In this document: positions 16,929 through 24,923 of the stretch, one piece after another | How positions within the stretch are numbered: position 1 is the stretch's first letter | Layout of the letters: each line of letters starts with the position of its first letter | Source: Flavobacteriales bacterium UBA720 | GTDB taxonomy: Bacteria; Bacteroidota; Bacteroidia; Flavobacteriales; Weeksellaceae | DNA length: 64,000 nucleotides | Direction: 5' to 3' | NCBI GenBank assembly: GCA_002297505.1 | Contig: DBLQ01000012.1 | Location: 43,130-107,129, forward strand | Notes under the pieces: generated by a model | Told to the model about the DNA's origin: nothing | Databases searched by the model: none | What the model saw: the letters and a program-made list of their open reading frames with translations, nothing else | Made by a program: the position numbers and the translations under genes

Positions 16929-18065
16929 TTGAGAATCCTTTTCCTCACGACAGCACATCGGCACAATGATGATCGTATTTGTTATCATCAGGCTGCAGAA
17001 TTGTTTGCTCGTGGGTATCAGGTCAAAATTTGCAGCCTGTGTTCTGATTTTGTTGGCCAGCTGAATGGTATCGAAATAGAATCGCAAAACATCCTGGAAC
17101 AAGATTCCGAAACCAAGATCCAGACATTCCTCAGAATCAGTCTTGGATTTCAGCCGGATATAGTAATTTGCTCGGAGCCGCTTGCGGTGCTGGCTGCACA
17201 TCGGTACAGGAAAAAAAATAAGGTGAGTGTCATCTACGATATTACGGAATGGTACCCTTCCATTTCTATGCTAAGGCCTTACAGTTTACCCATGAAATGG
17301 ATCCACGGAATCAAATTTTTGATAATTCAGCTGTATGCCGGGTTTCTCAGCACGCATTTTATTTTTGGTGAAGAGACAAAAAAATTCCCTCTGGCGCACC
17401 TATTTCCCTGGAAGAAAAAAATGACACTTCCCTATTATCCGGACAAAAGATTTGTACAGGAATCGGTCAGAACATTAGATCAGCGCCAAATCACACTTTG
17501 CATCACTGGCGAATTATCCAAGGAAAAAGGGTTTGGAAATTTTATGAATGTCATCAACCTGCTGAAGGAACGTCATAAAAATCTGAATGTGAAAGTGCTC
17601 ATTATTGGCTCCGCACGGACTGCCGAAGATGAAATTTACGTAAAACAGCAACTCAAAACTTCTCTGGCCGACAGTATTGAATACGGTAAGCCAACCTCTT
17701 TCGAAAATTTTACCCAATCTTTTTCCGAAGCCGATCTGTGTTTTGATTTGCGAAGCTTCAATTTTGAAAATCACCATTCTCTGCCCATTAAGTTATTCTA
17801 TTACATTGGAGCCGGCAAACCAGTAATTTATTCAGCACTGAAAGGGATCCGTGAGCATATCGGGCCGATGGATTTCGGTTTTCTTGTCAATCCTGATGAT
17901 ACGTATTCCATAGTCGAACATATTGAACAGTATATCGGCGACAGAAAGCTCTATGAAAAGCATTGCCAAAATGCCAGAACAAGATTTCTGGAAGAATTCA
18001 ACTGGTCCAGAATCTCCGGATCTTTCATTGATTTTATAACAGACGCCGCAAAAACCGCAAGATGA
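16929..18065 (+). CDS. Glycosyltransferase (group 1/GT4-like)
   Basis: A 378-residue GT-B enzyme. The N-terminus RILFLTTAHRHNDDRICY starts a Rossmann-like domain, ITLCITGELSKEKGF starts the donor domain, and LPIKLFYYIGAGKPVIYSALKGIRE matches the E-x7-E-like nucleotide-sugar region of GT4 enzymes. No ATG fits; TTG occurs at 16923 and 16929, and 16929 gives the family-like start. It overlaps the flippase gene by 4 bp (ATGA), so the two are coupled. It probably acts on an undecaprenyl-linked glycan in the cytoplasm. Confidence 0.85.
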   Translation: MRILFLTTAHRHNDDRICYHQAAELFARGYQVKICSLCSDFVGQLNGIEIESQNILEQDSETKIQTFLRISLGFQPDIVICSEPLAVLAAHRYRKKNKVSVIYDITEWYPSISMLRPYSLPMKWIHGIKFLIIQLYAGFLSTHFIFGEETKKFPLAHLFPWKKKMTLPYYPDKRFVQESVRTLDQRQITLCITGELSKEKGFGNFMNVINLLKERHKNLNVKVLIIGSARTAEDEIYVKQQLKTSLADSIEYGKPTSFENFTQSFSEADLCFDLRSFNFENHHSLPIKLFYYIGAGKPVIYSALKGIREHIGPMDFGFLVNPDDTYSIVEHIEQYIGDRKLYEKHCQNARTRFLEEFNWSRISGSFIDFITDAAKTAR

Positions 18066-19318
18066 AACAGCTGAGAGTAATTCAGACTTTTGTCTCACGG
18101 TTTCTGATCCTGATCGTCAATTTCGGTCTCGTCATCTTCTCCACCAACATGTGGGGCAGCGAGGGAAAAGGCGTGATTTCGATTGTAGTGGCCAATGTGG
18201 CCATGGTCAGTTTCTTCAGCAGTGTATTTTCGGGCAGCAGTACTTCATACTTTGCGCGCAAATTCAGAATTGAGCAGGTATTAAGTTACTCTTACATTTG
18301 GTCCTTCCTCGCAGGAATAATCATTCCTCTGATTCTCCATATTTTTCATGAAGGGTATTTGTTTTATTTAATGGCCATCGCGGTTTTGTCTTCTGTACTT
18401 AGTACCAACATCAGCCTCTTCATCGGGACACAGGATATTAAGCGGTATAATCTTTACACAGTGCTGCAGCAGCTCCTGCACGTTATCTTTCTTGTCATTT
18501 TAATTCTTGTGGCAGATGTGCGGGATGTATCTCTGTATTTTCTGGCGCAAGTGATTTGTCTTTTGATATTAGCGACCGTCAGCACTTTACAAATTCTACG
18601 GAAGTGCAGTATCCGTAATTTTATTCTTAGCAAAAAAGTTTTCTCAGACATGCTGGAATATGGCTGGAAAACACAGCTCAGTGCCTTCGTACAATTTCTG
18701 AACTACAGGCTTTCCTTCTATTTCCTGGAACATTTTCAGGGACTGGCGGCTGTCGGGATTTTTTCCATCGGCATCACATTTTCCGAGGCCATCTGGACCA
18801 TTACAAGAAGTATCGCCGTGGTACTGTACTCGGATGTTGTGAACAGCAGGAGCCATGCCGAGTCCATCCAAAAAACCAAAGCGTCTCTTAAAGTGGCGTT
18901 TAGCCTGATGGCCGTATTTTTTATCGGAATTATACTGATTCCATCAGAAGTTTATGTTCTGATTTTTGGCAAAGACTTTGGCGAGACCCGGTTCATCATG
19001 CTGCTTCTGACGCCTGGTATCTTTGCGATTGCTGTGAGCGATATGATCGGCTATTATTTTTCAGCAGTCAAGGAACTTCGTATTCTTAATATCAAGTCAT
19101 TCGTTGGTCTCATTATCACCATTGTGTTTTCGTTGATTGCCATTCCGCGCTGGGGCATTACCGGCGCCTGTGTGGTAACGGTAACATCGTACGTGGTATC
19201 AGCTGCAATCCTGTTCCGGCGCTTTTACCAGACCACCGGATTTTCAGTTAAAGATTATCTGATTACGCCGGCAGAAGTAAAAGTTTTATTGAAAACATTT
19301 TCAGGCAAAAAAGAATGA
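18062..19318 (+). CDS. Polysaccharide/O-antigen flippase (MOP superfamily, Wzx-like)
   Basis: A 418-residue membrane protein with about twelve to fourteen hydrophobic helices and the typical Wzx/MATE-like N-terminus FVSRFLILIVNFGLVIFSTNMWGSEG. These proteins flip lipid-linked oligosaccharides across the inner membrane. It overlaps the glycosyltransferase by 4 bp and is followed 59 bp later by an asparagine synthase, so it belongs to a small glycan locus. No polymerase or chain-length regulator is adjacent, so the repeat-unit machinery may be elsewhere. Confidence 0.82.
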   Translation: MKQLRVIQTFVSRFLILIVNFGLVIFSTNMWGSEGKGVISIVVANVAMVSFFSSVFSGSSTSYFARKFRIEQVLSYSYIWSFLAGIIIPLILHIFHEGYLFYLMAIAVLSSVLSTNISLFIGTQDIKRYNLYTVLQQLLHVIFLVILILVADVRDVSLYFLAQVICLLILATVSTLQILRKCSIRNFILSKKVFSDMLEYGWKTQLSAFVQFLNYRLSFYFLEHFQGLAAVGIFSIGITFSEAIWTITRSIAVVLYSDVVNSRSHAESIQKTKASLKVAFSLMAVFFIGIILIPSEVYVLIFGKDFGETRFIMLLLTPGIFAIAVSDMIGYYFSAVKELRILNIKSFVGLIITIVFSLIAIPRWGITGACVVTVTSYVVSAAILFRRFYQTTGFSVKDYLITPAEVKVLLKTFSGKKE

Positions 19319-19377
19319 TGGCTTCAATGCCATTTTTATCACTCAAATCCATTATTTTTACGTCGAAAAACTAAAAT

Positions 19378-21276
19378 ATGTGCGGGATTAGCGGATATCA
19401 TTTACTGAATAAAAGCATCAGCTCCAGAAACATTCTGGAAATGAATGACGCAATCCGCCACCGCGGCCCCGACGATGAAGGCTTCTGGCTTTCAGACGGG
19501 ACTTCTGGCAACAGCTTTTCAGGGCAAAGTTCTACTTCCGCGGTCAAAAATTCATTTCCAATTCTCTCAGCAACTGATTCACGAATCGCATTGGGATTCA
19601 GAAGACTATCCATTGTGGATCTTTCTGAAAAAGGCCATCAGCCCATGCTTTCCGATGATAATTCGATCACCATTACCTTCAATGGTGAGATTTACAATTT
19701 CAAAACCCTCAAAAAAGAGTTGGAACAGTTCGGCCATCATTTCCGTAGCCACTCGGACACCGAAGTGATTCTGAGAGGTTATCAGGAATGGGGAACCGCT
19801 ATTTTTGCAAAGCTGGACGGCATGTTTGCGCTCGCTCTGGTAGATCTCAACCTGCGACAACTGATTCTTGCCAGAGACCGCATGGGTATGAAGCCGTTGT
19901 TTTATTACCATCAAAATGACGCCATCGTCTGGGCATCAGAAATTAAAGCGTTGCTTAAAAATGAACTCATCCAGCCAAAAATCCATTGGCAGGGTGTGTA
20001 CAGCAACTTCCTTTTCCAGGCTACGCTGGCTCCTGAAACCTGTTTTCAGGATATATTTTCCCTGGATACAGGCATATTTATGAGTGTTAATCTGGACAAT
20101 GGAATGGCAGAAAAGGTCAGGTTTTGGGACTTGCCGAAGGCAACATCGAATGTAGTTGATGAATCTCAGGCTGTGGCGGAAATTGATCGCCTGCTTTCTG
20201 AAAGTGTAGAAAAACAACTTTATGCCGATGTTCCCGTGACCAGCATGATGAGCGGCGGCATCGATTCTACGCTGATTACAGCACAGTCTAAAAAATACAA
20301 AGAGGATATCAACGCCTTTACGATTGCCTACCCATTTTCTGAAAGCGAAATCAAAAATGCAAGGCTGATGGCTGAACAGATCCAGATTCCACACTACATT
20401 AAAACGGTTTCTGACGATGAGATTCTTCAACAGCTGAAAGATAACATCCAGCATTTTGAAGAACCATACAGCAGCCTGGAAGTGTTGATGAATGCCGCCG
20501 AATATGCCAGAACATTAGGTTTCAAAGTGGTGCTAAGCGGCAACGGTGCCGATGAACTTTTCGCGGGCTATTCGCATTCCCTTAAGCTGGGACGCTGGAA
20601 AAAGACCAGGCCGTTCAGTTTCCTCAGACATTTCCTTATTACCAATGATGATCTCTCCAAAAAGATAAAAAATTACCTTTCACAGGAAGATATGCTGGAT
20701 TTCTTCAGGCAGAGTCAGGTGGCGATGAAACCGGCCGAGGTGAAAGAGGTCCTGAATTGGGAAATTTATAAATCCATCAGTCCTCAGCTTAATGATAAGA
20801 AAACTTCAAAAACCAAAGATTACGAAGCGCTTTTTGAATACGACATGCGGTATTCTTTATCCTCACACCATGTATTCCGGGATGATCTGAGCGCCATGAA
20901 ATATGGCGTGGAATTCCGGTATCCTTATCTCAGCAATGATCTGATTGATTACGTAGCTTCTCTGCCGGCGGATTTGCGATTTAACGGAATCCAAAATAAA
21001 CCGCTGCTCCGCAAGGTAGCGCAATCCTATGTACATCCCGAAGTTCTGAAAATGCCAAAGCGTGGTTTTTCATTTCCGCTTGCCCATTTTATCAGAACTG
21101 AAGCACGTGTGCGGAATTTTGTTACCGAACAGCTGGAAAGCCTTAAAATCAGAGGCTTTTTCAACGCTGCAACAATAGACCAATGGTGGCAAAACCAAAA
21201 CTCCGATTACGACTGTGTGAAAATCTGGCAGCTGGTCACTTTTGAATTGTGGTATCAGCGCTACTTTGAGTCCTGA
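19378..21276 (+). CDS. asnB: Asparagine synthase (glutamine-hydrolysing), glycan-locus type
   Basis: A 632-residue two-domain enzyme. The class II glutaminase domain starts MCGISGYH with catalytic Cys2 and contains RHRGPDDEG, RLSIVDLS and FNGEIYNF. The synthetase domain has the PP-loop SGGIDS (292-297) and GADELFAGY. AsnB makes asparagine from aspartate and glutamine, but copies in polysaccharide loci often amidate sugar carboxylates such as uronic acids. Position after a glycosyltransferase and a flippase favours that second role, which is inference. The insert at about 41-66 (Ser-rich) is longer than in typical AsnB. Confidence 0.87.
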   Translation: MCGISGYHLLNKSISSRNILEMNDAIRHRGPDDEGFWLSDGTSGNSFSGQSSTSAVKNSFPILSATDSRIALGFRRLSIVDLSEKGHQPMLSDDNSITITFNGEIYNFKTLKKELEQFGHHFRSHSDTEVILRGYQEWGTAIFAKLDGMFALALVDLNLRQLILARDRMGMKPLFYYHQNDAIVWASEIKALLKNELIQPKIHWQGVYSNFLFQATLAPETCFQDIFSLDTGIFMSVNLDNGMAEKVRFWDLPKATSNVVDESQAVAEIDRLLSESVEKQLYADVPVTSMMSGGIDSTLITAQSKKYKEDINAFTIAYPFSESEIKNARLMAEQIQIPHYIKTVSDDEILQQLKDNIQHFEEPYSSLEVLMNAAEYARTLGFKVVLSGNGADELFAGYSHSLKLGRWKKTRPFSFLRHFLITNDDLSKKIKNYLSQEDMLDFFRQSQVAMKPAEVKEVLNWEIYKSISPQLNDKKTSKTKDYEALFEYDMRYSLSSHHVFRDDLSAMKYGVEFRYPYLSNDLIDYVASLPADLRFNGIQNKPLLRKVAQSYVHPEVLKMPKRGFSFPLAHFIRTEARVRNFVTEQLESLKIRGFFNAATIDQWWQNQNSDYDCVKIWQLVTFELWYQRYFES

Positions 21277-21293
21277 GAAACTGATTTTTACAC

Positions 21294-21301
21294 TACCTTT
21301 G
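21294..21301 (+). promoter_or_regulatory. -7 box (TACCTTTG) before the small lipoprotein
   Basis: Perfect TAnnTTTG, then TCTC and the ATG at 21306: the 4 nt spacing expected for a leaderless mRNA. Confidence 0.55.
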
Positions 21302-21305
21302 TCTC

Positions 21306-21806
21306 ATGAAGAAAACTTTTTTCATAATATTATCTTTCGTAGCGATGATTTGCTGTCGTGGCGATGAAAACGAGTATCAGGTCATTGATCAGGTTCTGAA
21401 GATGTATGTCCGGAGTGCATCCAATCCCGATTTGCTTAACAATAAAATTCTTGGCTCATACACATCGGTCAGTCTGCTGGATTTGCTGAGTGAAACAGCT
21501 CAGGCACCCATCTCCGGATCCAGTCTTCAGAAGGATAGCGATACAATCACTTATCTGGATTATGCTGCGGGAGCAGTACGCGAACTCAAAGATTCCATCA
21601 GTCCGGAACTCAAGACTTACCGCTCCAGATTTTTGATAAGATATTCGAAGACAATCAGTTCCCAAACAGTGAATGATGATGATACTATTGAAATTGAGTA
21701 CCGCTGGACGCCATCGTTATTCGAATTATCCAAGCTATGGTATGACAATCAGCTGATATTCACAAAAGTGGAAGGGCAGCCGAACATGATCACCATCATT
21801 AAATAA
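21306..21806 (+). CDS. Hypothetical lipoprotein
   Basis: A 166-residue protein with a lipoprotein signal peptide: KKTFFIILSFVAMIC followed by Cys16-Cys17. The mature part is acidic, with no family I recognise. The tail has IEYRWTPSLFELSKLWYDNQ. It lies 29 bp after asnB but has its own -7 box, so it may be transcribed alone. Probable site is the periplasmic face of the inner or outer membrane. Function unknown. Confidence 0.7.
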   Translation: MKKTFFIILSFVAMICCRGDENEYQVIDQVLKMYVRSASNPDLLNNKILGSYTSVSLLDLLSETAQAPISGSSLQKDSDTITYLDYAAGAVRELKDSISPELKTYRSRFLIRYSKTISSQTVNDDDTIEIEYRWTPSLFELSKLWYDNQLIFTKVEGQPNMITIIK

Positions 21807-21812
21807 AATTAT

Positions 21813-21820
21813 TAATTTTG
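21813..21820 (+). promoter_or_regulatory. -7 box (TAATTTTG) for serS
   Basis: Perfect TAnnTTTG, 81 bp before the serS start. Transcription would begin near 21825, just before the leader stem. Confidence 0.6.
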
Positions 21821-21829
21821 CAAAACTTC

Positions 21830-21877
21830 TGTCAGATGAGGAAAGCAGGACGCTGAAGGTTTTGCATGCATCTGACA
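21830..21877 (+). ncRNA. Structured 5' leader of serS (candidate cis-regulatory RNA)
   Basis: Perfect 9 bp inverted repeat TGTCAGATG (21830-21838) and CATCTGACA (21869-21877) enclosing 30 nt that contain smaller pairings such as CAG/CTG. It fills most of the roughly 77 nt leader between the predicted start site and the serS ATG. There is no poly-U run, so any control would be on translation or stability. It is not a T-box by sequence. Confidence 0.45.
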
Positions 21878-21901
21878 TCAAACACCTAACACCCAACAAA
21901 A

Positions 21902-23173
21902 ATGTTACAGGTTAATTTTTTGCGCGAGAACAAAGAGCGCGTTTTGGAAGGCTTGAAGAAGAGAAACTTCAAGGAACTAGACTTGGTCGATGCCGCCATC
22001 GGTGCGGACGACGAGAGAAAAAGATTACAGTTTGAGCTGGATTCTCAGCTTTCTGAGATGAATAAAATTTCAAAAGAAATTGGCATTCTGATGAAAGAAG
22101 GTAAGAGAGAGGAGGCTGAGGCGGCAAAATCCAAAACTTCGCAATACAAAGAGTCAAGCAAAGATCTACAGCATCAACTCAATGAGTCCGAAAAGACATT
22201 GACTAATATTCTCTATCAGATCCCTAACATTCCTAATGAAAGAGTAGTAGCTGGCGTTTCTGCAGATGACAACGAGATTGTTTATGAATCTACAACAGTA
22301 GAAGGTCTTGGTGAAGGTGCAATTCCTCATTGGGAATTGGCTAAAAAATATAACCTTATCGATTTTGAATTAGGTGTCAAAGTAGCTGGCGCAGGCTTTC
22401 CTGTGTACTTCGGAAAAGGTGCAAGATTGCAGAGAGCTTTGGTCCAGTATTTCCTTGATAAAAACACCGATGCAGGCTACGAGGAAGTGAATGTACCACA
22501 CTTGGTCAATGAAGCTTCTGGCTATGGAACAGGACAATTGCCTGATAAAGAAGGACAAATGTACTATATTGGTGAGGACGACCTGTACCTGATTCCTACT
22601 GCAGAAGTTCCTGTAACTAACATTTACAGAGACGTGATCATTGACGAAAAAGATTTGCCTATTATGAACACGGCTTTTTCGCAGTGCTACAGAAGGGAAG
22701 CAGGAAGTTATGGTGCACATGTGAGAGGACTGAACAGACTTCACCAATTCGAAAAGGTTGAGATTGTAAGGATCGAAAAACCTGAAAATTCTTATGCCGT
22801 CCTGGAAGAGATGGTAGAGCATGTGAAGTCTATCCTGGAAGATCTGGAATTGCCGTATAGAATCTTAAGACTATGTGGCGGCGATACAGGTTTTGCATCG
22901 GCAATGACTTATGATTTTGAAGTCTGGAGTGCGGCGCAGGAAAAATGGCTGGAGGTGAGTTCTGTCTCCAATTTCGAAACCTTCCAGGCTACACGTCTGA
23001 AATGCCGTTACAAAGGCAACGAAGGAAAATCCCAGTTGGTGCATACTCTGAATGGTTCCGCGATGGCTCTACCAAGAATTATGGCGGCACTTCTGGAAAA
23101 CAACCAGACGCCGGAAGGCATCAGATTACCAAAGAAAATCGCTGAATATGCGAGGTTTGAATTGATTGATTAA
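21902..23173 (+). CDS. serS: Seryl-tRNA synthetase
   Basis: A 423-residue class II synthetase. The N-terminal coiled-coil arm (about 1-110, starting MLQVNFLRENKERVLEGLKKR) grips tRNA-Ser. The catalytic core has motif 2 CYRREAGSYGAHVRGLNRLHQF and motif 3 LNGSAMALPRIMAALLENNQ. It charges tRNA-Ser with serine in the cytoplasm. Full length, all motifs intact. Its leader can form a long hairpin, and a strong terminator follows. Confidence 0.97.
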   Translation: MLQVNFLRENKERVLEGLKKRNFKELDLVDAAIGADDERKRLQFELDSQLSEMNKISKEIGILMKEGKREEAEAAKSKTSQYKESSKDLQHQLNESEKTLTNILYQIPNIPNERVVAGVSADDNEIVYESTTVEGLGEGAIPHWELAKKYNLIDFELGVKVAGAGFPVYFGKGARLQRALVQYFLDKNTDAGYEEVNVPHLVNEASGYGTGQLPDKEGQMYYIGEDDLYLIPTAEVPVTNIYRDVIIDEKDLPIMNTAFSQCYRREAGSYGAHVRGLNRLHQFEKVEIVRIEKPENSYAVLEEMVEHVKSILEDLELPYRILRLCGGDTGFASAMTYDFEVWSAAQEKWLEVSSVSNFETFQATRLKCRYKGNEGKSQLVHTLNGSAMALPRIMAALLENNQTPEGIRLPKKIAEYARFELID

Positions 23174-23194
23174 TGATCAACACTTTATAAATTG

Positions 23195-23222
23195 AAAGTC
23201 GCAATACTCTTGCGACTTTTGT
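23195..23222 (+). terminator. Terminator of serS
   Basis: Perfect 10 bp stem AAAGTCGCAA/TTGCGACTTT, followed by T-rich sequence. Confidence 0.85.
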
Positions 23223-23269
23223 GTTGAATGACAACAATCAAATAAAATTGAATTAATTTTCAGGTTCTG

Positions 23270-23300
23270 TTGCGATTAACAAACAAAATGTTTACTTTTG
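23270..23300 (+). promoter_or_regulatory. Promoter of rplU-rpmA
   Basis: TTG at 23270-23272 and TACTTTTG at 23293-23300, 20 bp apart, as expected for the Bacteroidota housekeeping promoter. Confidence 0.65.
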
Positions 23301-23331
23301 CACCTCGAATAATTATAAAAATTTATAAACA

Positions 23332-23727
23332 ATGTTTGCAATTGTAGAAATAGCAGGGCTTCAATACAAAGTTGAGCAAAACCAAAAGTTGTTTGTGAAC
23401 CGTTTGAAAGGAGATAAAGGAGCGAAAGTTTCTTTTGACAAAGTTCTTCTTACTATAAACGGTGCAGTAACTGTTGGTGCCCCGGCTGTAAGCGGTATCA
23501 CCGTAGATGTAGAAATTCTTGATCACGTTCAGGCTGACAAAGTAATCGTTTTCAAAAAGAAAAGAAGAAAAGGTTATGCTAAGAAAAATGGTCACAGACA
23601 GCAATTAACTCAAATTTTGGTAACTGGTATTACTGGATTTGACGGTGCTAAAAAAGAGGCTAAAAAAGCTGCTCCAAAGAAAGCTGCTAAAGCTGAAGTA
23701 ACAGAAACCAGCGAATCTGCTGAATAA
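23332..23727 (+). CDS. rplU: 50S ribosomal protein L21
   Basis: A 131-residue L21. The core MFAIVEIAGLQYKVEQNQKLFVNRL through KKRRKGYAKKNGHRQQLTQI is complete at about residue 103. A roughly 28-residue Lys/Ala-rich C-terminal tail ending TSESAE follows, an extension that resembles those of other Bacteroidota ribosomal proteins. L21 binds 23S rRNA. It is co-transcribed with rpmA 28 bp downstream. Confidence 0.97.
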   Translation: MFAIVEIAGLQYKVEQNQKLFVNRLKGDKGAKVSFDKVLLTINGAVTVGAPAVSGITVDVEILDHVQADKVIVFKKKRRKGYAKKNGHRQQLTQILVTGITGFDGAKKEAKKAAPKKAAKAEVTETSESAE

Positions 23728-23755
23728 TTTTTAATCCAAAAAAGCTTAAAATAAA

Positions 23756-24013
23756 ATGGCACACAAGAAAGGAGTCGGTAGTTCCAAAAACGGTAGAGAA
23801 TCTCACTCTAAAAGACTAGGTGTTAAGATTTTCGGAGGACAAGAAGCTATTGCCGGTAACATCATCATCAGACAAAGAGGTACACAACACCACCCAGGTG
23901 AGAATGTGGGTATGGGTAAAGATCATACTTTGTTTGCATTGGTAGACGGTAAAGTAGTTTTCAGAAAGAAAGCAAACAACAGATCTTTCGTATCAGTTGA
24001 ACCAAACGCATAA
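23756..24013 (+). CDS. rpmA: 50S ribosomal protein L27
   Basis: An 85-residue L27 starting MAHKKGVGSSKNGRESHSKR with the conserved RLGVKIFGGQ. It lacks the Firmicutes-type cleaved N-terminal extension. L27 reaches the peptidyl-transferase centre. Partner of rplU in the usual two-gene operon. Confidence 0.97.
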   Translation: MAHKKGVGSSKNGRESHSKRLGVKIFGGQEAIAGNIIIRQRGTQHHPGENVGMGKDHTLFALVDGKVVFRKKANNRSFVSVEPNA

Positions 24014-24030
24014 TCAATAAGCGTTTTATA

Positions 24031-24070
24031 ACATAAAAAATCCCGGCTTCTCAGTCGGGATTTTTTATGT
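24031..24070. terminator. Shared bidirectional terminator, rpmA and yebC
   Basis: A perfect 15 bp stem, ACATAAAAAATCCCG and CGGGATTTTTTATGT, lies between two convergent genes. A- and T-runs at both sides let it act in both directions. Confidence 0.9.
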
Positions 24071-24084
24071 GAGTCATTCTGGAT

Positions 24085-24825
24085 TTACATGGATTCCATT
24101 TGTTCTTCTGTAAACTCCATATTGTGGAACACGTTCTGCACATCATCATCTTCCTCAAAACGCTCCAGCATCTTCATATTAGCCTTGAACTGGTCATCGG
24201 TCATTCCTTTGGTATTATTCGGAATTCTTTGTAATTCAGCGCTCTTAGCCTCTATTCCGAGTTCGTCTAATTTATGCGACATCGAACCGAAATCTTCGAA
24301 TGCCGTTGTAATTAATACTTCATTGTCGTCCTGGTCAATGTCTTCTGCTCCACCGTCAATCATTTCCATTTCGAAGTCGTCCCAATCCGATTTGATCTGA
24401 GCTTTGTCGATCGTGAAAATCCCCTTTCTGTCAAAGATGAAAGCTAACTCGCCATTCTTACCAAGATTGCCGTCAAACTTATTGAAAATCGCCCTGACGT
24501 TCGCTACGGTTCTAGTTGGGTTGTTAGTTGTACATTCTACAAAAAAAGCAACACCACCTTGTCCGTAGCCTTCATAAGTGATTTCCTCATAGTTTTCCGC
24601 ATCCGCTCCACTTGCCTTTTTTATAGCTCTTTCGACATTATCTTTTGGCATATTAGCACCTTTGGCATTTTGGATACATCTTCTTAAGGCAGGATTGGAT
24701 TCCGGATCAGTTCCCCCGGCTTTCACGGCCAAGGCAATGTCTTTCCCTATTTTTGAAAATGTTTTGGCCATCTTGTCCCATCTGGCCATTTTTGAAGCTT
24801 TTCTATATTCGAATGCTCTACCCAT
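24085..24825 (-). CDS. yebC: YebC/PmpR family protein
   Basis: A 246-residue protein of the YebC/TACO1 family: AFEYRKASKMARWDKMAKTF, KDNVERAIKKASG, and YEGYGQGGVAFFVECTTNNP. YebC proteins were long called transcription regulators; recent work shows members helping ribosomes through proline stretches. It has its own promoter (24848-24855). Full length. Confidence 0.95.
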   Translation of the reverse strand: MGRAFEYRKASKMARWDKMAKTFSKIGKDIALAVKAGGTDPESNPALRRCIQNAKGANMPKDNVERAIKKASGADAENYEEITYEGYGQGGVAFFVECTTNNPTRTVANVRAIFNKFDGNLGKNGELAFIFDRKGIFTIDKAQIKSDWDDFEMEMIDGGAEDIDQDDNEVLITTAFEDFGSMSHKLDELGIEAKSAELQRIPNNTKGMTDDQFKANMKMLERFEEDDDVQNVFHNMEFTEEQMESM

Positions 24826-24847
24826 TTTTTGTGATTATTTATTGATG

Positions 24848-24855
24848 CAAAAATA
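24848..24855 (-). promoter_or_regulatory. -7 box (TATTTTTG) for yebC
   Basis: Perfect TAnnTTTG on the minus strand, 22 bp before the yebC ATG. Confidence 0.55.
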
Positions 24856-24877
24856 CTGATTTGTAAGAACAAAAAAA

Positions 24878-24901
24878 ATACCTCCAATTGCTTGGAGGTA
24901 T
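24878..24901 (-). terminator. Terminator of the OmpA-family gene
   Basis: Perfect 10 bp stem ATACCTCCAA/TTGGAGGTAT with loop TTGC; on the minus strand a long T-run follows. Confidence 0.88.
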
Positions 24902-24923
24902 TATATTTAGAAATAATGTTTAA

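Noticed and set aside
21825..21901. T-box in the serS leader
   Set aside because: No T-box consensus or terminator/antiterminator pair, and the element is typical of Firmicutes.
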